In this document: positions 49,699 through 52,940 of the stretch, piece by piece
How the letters are laid out: each line of letters opens with the position of its first letter
Numbering within the stretch: the first letter of the stretch is position 1
Assembly: GCA_045655865.1 (NCBI GenBank)
Contig: JAZOQB010000016.1
Location: 1 to 52,940 of the forward strand
DNA: 52,940 bases
From: RGIG5579 sp045655865
GTDB taxonomy: Bacteria; Bacillota; Clostridia; Oscillospirales; SIG627
Direction of reading: 5' to 3'
The notes under the pieces: model-generated
Seen by the model: only the letters and a program-made list of their open reading frames with translations
What the model was told of the DNA's origin: nothing
Databases searched by the model: none
Translations under genes and position numbers: made by a program

Positions 49699-50757
49699 GT
49701 GGATCCTGCGGGTAGTAGTATAGACGGTAATTTGTTCGGCAGTATTGCCGGAAATGACACCGTCATCTACATGGTAATTTTCATTCTGTCACTTTTTCTC
49801 TCTGCATTTTTTTCCTGTGGAGAAACGGCGTTCACCGCCGCAAGCAAGGTCAAACTTCGCACCTTGGTAGACAAGGGAAATAAACGTGCCAAAACAGCAC
49901 TTTGGATTTGTGAACGGTTTGACAAGACTCTCACCACCATACTGATCGGAAACAACGTGGTCAACGCTGTCTGCGCCTCGATCTCAGCTCTGATTGTGAT
50001 GGAGCGATTCGCATCGGAGTACGTGGTCTACGGTACTTTGGTCACTACCCTGGTGGTATACCTGCTTGGCGAGGTTATTCCCAAAAATCTGGCGAAAGCG
50101 CGCAGCGAGGAGATCGCTTTGCTTTACGCACCCACCATGCGATTTTTGGTTCGGTTGTTCACTCCGATTTCTGCCGTGTTCAACGGATTGTCTTCTTTTT
50201 TGGCTCGGTTCTTTTCCTCCGGCGAGGAGAAAACGGTTACCGAGGAAGAGCTGATCAATCTGATTGAGACCATTGAGGATGAGGGTGTTTTGGAACCGGA
50301 AAAGCAGGCGTTGGTCAATTCCGCTATGGAATTTCGCGGAAAAGTGGCTCGGGATGTGATGACTCCCATGCAAGAGGTGGTATCCGTTTCCAGTGCCACC
50401 ACGACCCATGACCTTGCCAAAAAAGTCAAGACCCTTCCTTTTTCCCGAATTCCTGTTTATGAGGGAAAATCCGATAATATTGTGGGGATCTTGCCGGTGA
50501 ATCAGTTTTTGAGCCGTTACACCGCATCAAAGCCCATTCTTTTAAGAAAAATGCTTCTCAAGCCCTATGTTTTCCCCGGCAGTACTGAGATCTCGGTATT
50601 GCTTCAGAGAATGCGCCTCAATAAGCTCCATATGGTTTTCGTCACGGATGAGAAACGCAGAAAAATCGGCATTGTCACCATGGAGGACCTTTTGGAAGAG
50701 CTGGTAGGCGACATTCAGGATGAGAGCGACGCAGGCGAAGGCCTGCAGTTGGTCTAA
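49699..50757 (+). CDS. CNNM/HlyC-family protein lacking the CorC domain
   Basis: A 352-residue membrane protein. The DUF21/CNNM membrane domain (about 22-190) contains FFSCGETAFTAASKVKLRTL and LLGEVIPKNLAKARSEE. A pair of CBS domains follows (about 205-340; VARDVMTPMQEVVSV and KRRKIGIVTMEDLLEELVGDI). The usual C-terminal CorC_HlyC domain is absent; the chain ends soon after the second CBS. CNNM proteins transport or regulate Mg2+ across the membrane. The start codon is GTG, placed by AAAGGAGTTGG. It is followed at 13 nt by a paralogue. Confidence 0.88.
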   Translation: MDPAGSSIDGNLFGSIAGNDTVIYMVIFILSLFLSAFFSCGETAFTAASKVKLRTLVDKGNKRAKTALWICERFDKTLTTILIGNNVVNAVCASISALIVMERFASEYVVYGTLVTTLVVYLLGEVIPKNLAKARSEEIALLYAPTMRFLVRLFTPISAVFNGLSSFLARFFSSGEEKTVTEEELINLIETIEDEGVLEPEKQALVNSAMEFRGKVARDVMTPMQEVVSVSSATTTHDLAKKVKTLPFSRIPVYEGKSDNIVGILPVNQFLSRYTASKPILLRKMLLKPYVFPGSTEISVLLQRMRLNKLHMVFVTDEKRRKIGIVTMEDLLEELVGDIQDESDAGEGLQLV

Positions 50758-50770
50758 AGGAGGGGAAGAG

Positions 50771-52042
50771 ATGGAATATCTTGCAATTCTCGGCCTTCTC
50801 CTGGCTTCCGGATTTTTCTCCGGAACAGAGATCGCCTATACTTCGTTAAGCCGGCTCAAACTGAAAAAGGAGAGTGACAAGATCACCCGCATTCAGAGAC
50901 TGGTCAATTTTATTTACAATCATTACGATTTTGCTCTCTCCACCATTCTGGTGGGCAACAATCTGGTGAACATTGCCGCCACGTCTCTTGCCACGGTGTT
51001 GGCGGTCAATCCCGTGGTGACTTCGGTCCTTTCCCGGGATCTTGCCTCCACCTTGAGTACCCTTGTTATGACGGTTTTGATCCTCATCATCGGTGAGATC
51101 ATCCCCAAGATGATCGCCCGCCACCGTAGCGAGGCGTTTTCAAAGATGGCGGCGTATCCGCTCTTGTTTTTAATGATCCTCTTTTTCCCTGTGGTTTGGA
51201 TCACCTCCGGCGTGGTTAAGCTTTTCGGTAAGCTTTGGGAGAAAAAGGATGGTCAAGTAACCATTACCGAAGAGGAATTGGAGAATCTTTTGGATACCGC
51301 CGAGGACGAAGGGGTCATCAATGAGGATGATACGGAGCTTTTGCAATCGGCCTTGGAATTTACCGATATGGACGCGGCGGATATCCTTACGCCTCGAATC
51401 GATGTGGTAGGTTTTGAGATCGGCGACAGCATCGAGCATATTTTGGAGGTGGTAGGGGAGACCCAGTTTTCCCGCTATCCCGTTTACGAGGGTACCATAG
51501 ACCATGTGGTGGGCATCCTTTACGTGAAACACCTTTTAAAGAAATTGGTGGACCAGCCCCAGGTATCTCTTCGCGATCTTTTGCTGACCCCGGTATATAT
51601 CCCAAAGACCATGCGCCTTCATGATATCATGAATCAATTCCGGATCCATCAGACACATATGGTGATCGTAGCCGATGAGTATGGCGGCATCATGGGAATT
51701 GTCACCATGGAAGACGTTTTGGAAGAGCTGGTAGGAGAGATCTGGGACGAAAATGACGACATCGTCAACGAATGGCAGGAACTGGATCATCACCGATATG
51801 AGTGCGCCGGAGAAATGAATCTGAGCGACTTTTTCGATCATTTGGAAATGGATGATGATGAATTAGAGACGGACTGCGCTACGGTAGGCGGTTGGGCAAC
51901 GGAGAACATTGGTGCTATGCCCATTCCCTTTGATTCCTTTGACTATAAAAATTTCACTCTTTTGGTAAAAGAAGTGGACGAACATCACCGCATCACCCGT
52001 CTTCTGGTGCTGGAGCACGAGAGGATGGAAAAAGAAGGATAA
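50771..52042 (+). CDS. CNNM/HlyC-family protein, full length
   Basis: A 423-residue paralogue of the preceding gene with the complete domain set: DUF21 membrane domain (ASGFFSGTEIAYTSLSRLKLKK to IGEIIPKMIARHRSEAF), two CBS domains (ILTPRIDVVGFEI, DEYGGIMGIVTMEDVLEELVGEI), and a C-terminal CorC_HlyC domain (EMNLSDFFDHLEMDDDE to FTLLVKEVDEHHRITRLLV). A Mg2+/Co2+ role is known for the family. Start at 50771 behind AAAGGAGGGG. The two genes form one unit; a tandem pair of this kind suggests paired or hetero-dimeric function. Confidence 0.92.
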   Translation: MEYLAILGLLLASGFFSGTEIAYTSLSRLKLKKESDKITRIQRLVNFIYNHYDFALSTILVGNNLVNIAATSLATVLAVNPVVTSVLSRDLASTLSTLVMTVLILIIGEIIPKMIARHRSEAFSKMAAYPLLFLMILFFPVVWITSGVVKLFGKLWEKKDGQVTITEEELENLLDTAEDEGVINEDDTELLQSALEFTDMDAADILTPRIDVVGFEIGDSIEHILEVVGETQFSRYPVYEGTIDHVVGILYVKHLLKKLVDQPQVSLRDLLLTPVYIPKTMRLHDIMNQFRIHQTHMVIVADEYGGIMGIVTMEDVLEELVGEIWDENDDIVNEWQELDHHRYECAGEMNLSDFFDHLEMDDDELETDCATVGGWATENIGAMPIPFDSFDYKNFTLLVKEVDEHHRITRLLVLEHERMEKEG

Positions 52043-52043
52043 A

Positions 52044-52077
52044 AAAAGACCCGATGCCACGGCATCGTGTCTTATGT
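52044..52077 (-). terminator. terminator of mscL
   Basis: On the minus strand AAGACACGATGCC pairs with GGCATCGGGTCTT (one mismatch region) and is followed by a run of seven T. It also lies right after the stop of the CNNM gene on the plus strand. Confidence 0.75.
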
Positions 52078-52093
52078 TTTGTATGATGGAAAC

Positions 52094-52567
52094 TTACTCT
52101 TTCAGTTCCGAGGTGCAGTGAGGGCAACGGGTGGCATCCAGCGCTACAGTGCTCTTGCAGTAGGGACAGGTCTTGGTGGTGGGGGCGGCGGGAGCCTCCT
52201 TCTTTTTGCCGACACTGGCAAGCTTGTTGATGAATTTTACCAACATGAACACCACGAATGCCATAATGATAAAGTTGATAATGGCGGTGATGAAAGCGCC
52301 GTAGTTAAAGGTGGTTACACCCAGTTCTTTGGCAACTGCAAGAGAGGGGACCAATTCTGCAGTAACGCCCTCCGGCAACTTCAAAATGATAAATTGATCC
52401 TGGAAGTTGACGCCACCGGTGATAAGACCGATCAGCGGCATGACGATATCGTTGATCAGCGAGTTGACGATGGCCTGGAAGGCGGCACCGATGATGACAC
52501 CAACAGCCAGATCCATGACGTTGCCTCGCATAGCAAACTGTTTAAATTCGGAAAAAAACTTTTTCAT
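52094..52567 (-). CDS. mscL: large-conductance mechanosensitive channel with zinc ribbon
   Basis: MscL is a homopentameric safety valve that opens under membrane tension in hypo-osmotic shock. The 157-residue protein has FSEFKQFAMRGNVMDLAVGVIIGAAFQAIV for the N-terminal helix and TM1, and FNYGAFITAIINFIIMAFVVFMLVK for TM2. After the cytoplasmic linker the C terminus carries CPYCKSTVALDATRCPHC, a zinc ribbon, where E. coli MscL has a helical bundle. Start at 52567 behind GAGGAATTGG. It has its own promoter and terminator. Confidence 0.95.
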   Translation of the reverse strand: MKKFFSEFKQFAMRGNVMDLAVGVIIGAAFQAIVNSLINDIVMPLIGLITGGVNFQDQFIILKLPEGVTAELVPSLAVAKELGVTTFNYGAFITAIINFIIMAFVVFMLVKFINKLASVGKKKEAPAAPTTKTCPYCKSTVALDATRCPHCTSELKE

Positions 52568-52599
52568 ATCCAATTCCTCACCTTTTTTTGATTTTTTTT

Positions 52600-52628
52600 A
52601 TCATATCATGTCAATCAGCATTTTTCAA
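52600..52628 (-). promoter_or_regulatory. promoter of mscL
   Basis: On the minus strand -35 TTGAAA (52628 to 52623), 17 nt, then -10 TATGAT (52605 to 52600). Confidence 0.75.
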
Positions 52629-52679
52629 GCATTTCTAAAAAACTTGTAAATACTTTTTCAAAAACCTTTTGGATTCCTC

Positions 52680-52708
52680 TTGACAAAAGAGAGGGAATAT
52701 GCTAAGAT
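52680..52708 (+). promoter_or_regulatory. promoter of tRNA-Gln
   Basis: Consensus -35 TTGACA (52680-52685), 17 nt, -10 TAAGAT (52703-52708), about 22 nt before the tRNA. Confidence 0.8.
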
Positions 52709-52729
52709 AATCGGCGCTGAATCTAATAT

Positions 52730-52804
52730 TGCGGAATAGTGTAACGGTTAGCACGACAGACTCTGACTCTGTTTGTGAGGGTTCAAATCCTTCTTCCGCA
52801 GCCA
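52730..52804 (+). tRNA. tRNA-Gln (anticodon CTG)
   Basis: A 75-nt cloverleaf: acceptor TGCGGAA/TTCCGCA, D arm GTGTAACGGTTAGCAC, anticodon stem ACAGA/TCTGT with loop CTCTGAC giving anticodon CTG, T arm GGGTTCAAATCC, discriminator G and encoded CCA. It reads CAG codons. Confidence 0.97.
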
Positions 52805-52838
52805 AAAGATCCAAGTCTTCGGACTTGGATCTTTTTAT
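52804..52838 (+). terminator. terminator of tRNA-Gln
   Basis: AAAAGATCCAAGTC and GACTTGGATCTTTT form a 14-bp stem on a TTCG tetraloop, followed by TATC. It begins at the last base of the tRNA CCA. Confidence 0.92.
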
Positions 52839-52858
52839 CTTGCACACCTATGCTTTTC

Positions 52859-52887
52859 TTGACAAAAACGGACATAAGTATTACAAT
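52859..52887 (+). promoter_or_regulatory. promoter of the gene entering at the window end
   Basis: TTGACA (52859-52864), 17 nt, TACAAT (52882-52887). Confidence 0.8.
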
Positions 52888-52935
52888 AAAAAGTAGGGAG
52901 AGATCCCTAAAATCAATCATCAATAGGAGGCGTCT

Positions 52936-52940
52936 ATGGT
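52936..52940 (+). CDS. start of a gene cut by the window end
   Basis: An ATG at 52936 follows a perfect AGGAGG binding site (52925-52930) and a good promoter 49 nt upstream. Only the first codon and two further bases are inside the window, so the product cannot be told. Confidence 0.6.

Noticed and set aside
52635..52847. A 70-codon minus-strand frame containing AAEEGFEPSQTESESVV
   Set aside because: It lies antisense to tRNA-Gln and its terminator. This GFEPSQTESESVV-type peptide is a well-known false gene produced by reading tRNA genes backwards.

Overview
The window comes from a spore-forming, anaerobic member of the Firmicutes, most likely class Clostridia. Supporting genes are spoIIP, gpr and spoVG (sporulation), a lysine riboswitch, TTG and GTG start codons behind strong GGAGG-type ribosome binding sites, many TTGACA-17-TATAAT promoters, and a soluble heterodisulfide-reductase-like operon. 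No phage, insertion sequence, CRISPR array or clear transferred island was seen. Most of the window is ordinary chromosomal core, in short operons of mixed strand separated by strong hairpin terminators.

Layout. 1-330: tRNA-Ala(GGC) on the minus strand, preceded in its own transcript by two decayed tRNA-like units separated by 38-nt spacers. 532-4322: lysine-riboswitch-controlled dapA-lysC-lysA. 4323-4738: terminators and a small relic of a SLOG-type gene. 4739-6022: SulP transporter without a STAS domain. 6101-10185: amidohydrolase, PHP phosphatase, glyA, an ITP/XTP pyrophosphatase and a small membrane protein. 10233-21519: the main system, ten minus-strand genes plus a trailing metallophosphoesterase. 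21758-26818: aminotransferase, MATE transporter, lipoprotein, tRNA methyltransferase and a DUF6062-type protein. 26819-26981: a convergent intergenic gap packed with DnaA-box-like nonamers. 26982-31746: tsaD, low-molecular-weight phosphatase, an anchored extracytoplasmic protein, a HAD phosphatase and an exported PIG-L deacetylase. 31843-35193: spoIIP, gpr, rpsT, and a small M50 membrane protease with a tiny partner. 35329-40504: lipoprotein, DMT exporter, Lrp regulator, murC-NERD-pseudouridine synthase operon, spoVG. 40657-44229: membrane proteins and a degenerate Xer-like protein. 44273-49440: phosphohexomutase, a trio of unknown small proteins, and trpS-tagO. 49699-52940: tandem CNNM/HlyC proteins, mscL with a zinc ribbon, tRNA-Gln(CTG), and the start of one more gene.

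The most interesting system is the operon fumC-hdrB-hdrC-hdrA-mvhD-(FrhB-like Fe-S)-(AsrA-like Fe-S)-(FAD/NAD(P)H subunit)-frdB-frdA, driven by one promoter at 21574-21602. It joins a complete Flx-Hdr-type flavin-based electron-bifurcating module to a soluble fumarate reductase and a fumarase. Substrate-binding residues of the fumarate reductase are kept but its covalent-flavin histidine is replaced by Asn. HdrB keeps both cysteine-rich cluster motifs, and FrdB lacks the HdrB-like domain known from thiol:fumarate reductase TfrB. The simplest inference is a cytosolic NAD(P)H-oxidising complex that uses fumarate reduction as the exergonic branch to drive ferredoxin reduction. A thiol/disulfide intermediate is possible. 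This is inference from gene content, not demonstrated.
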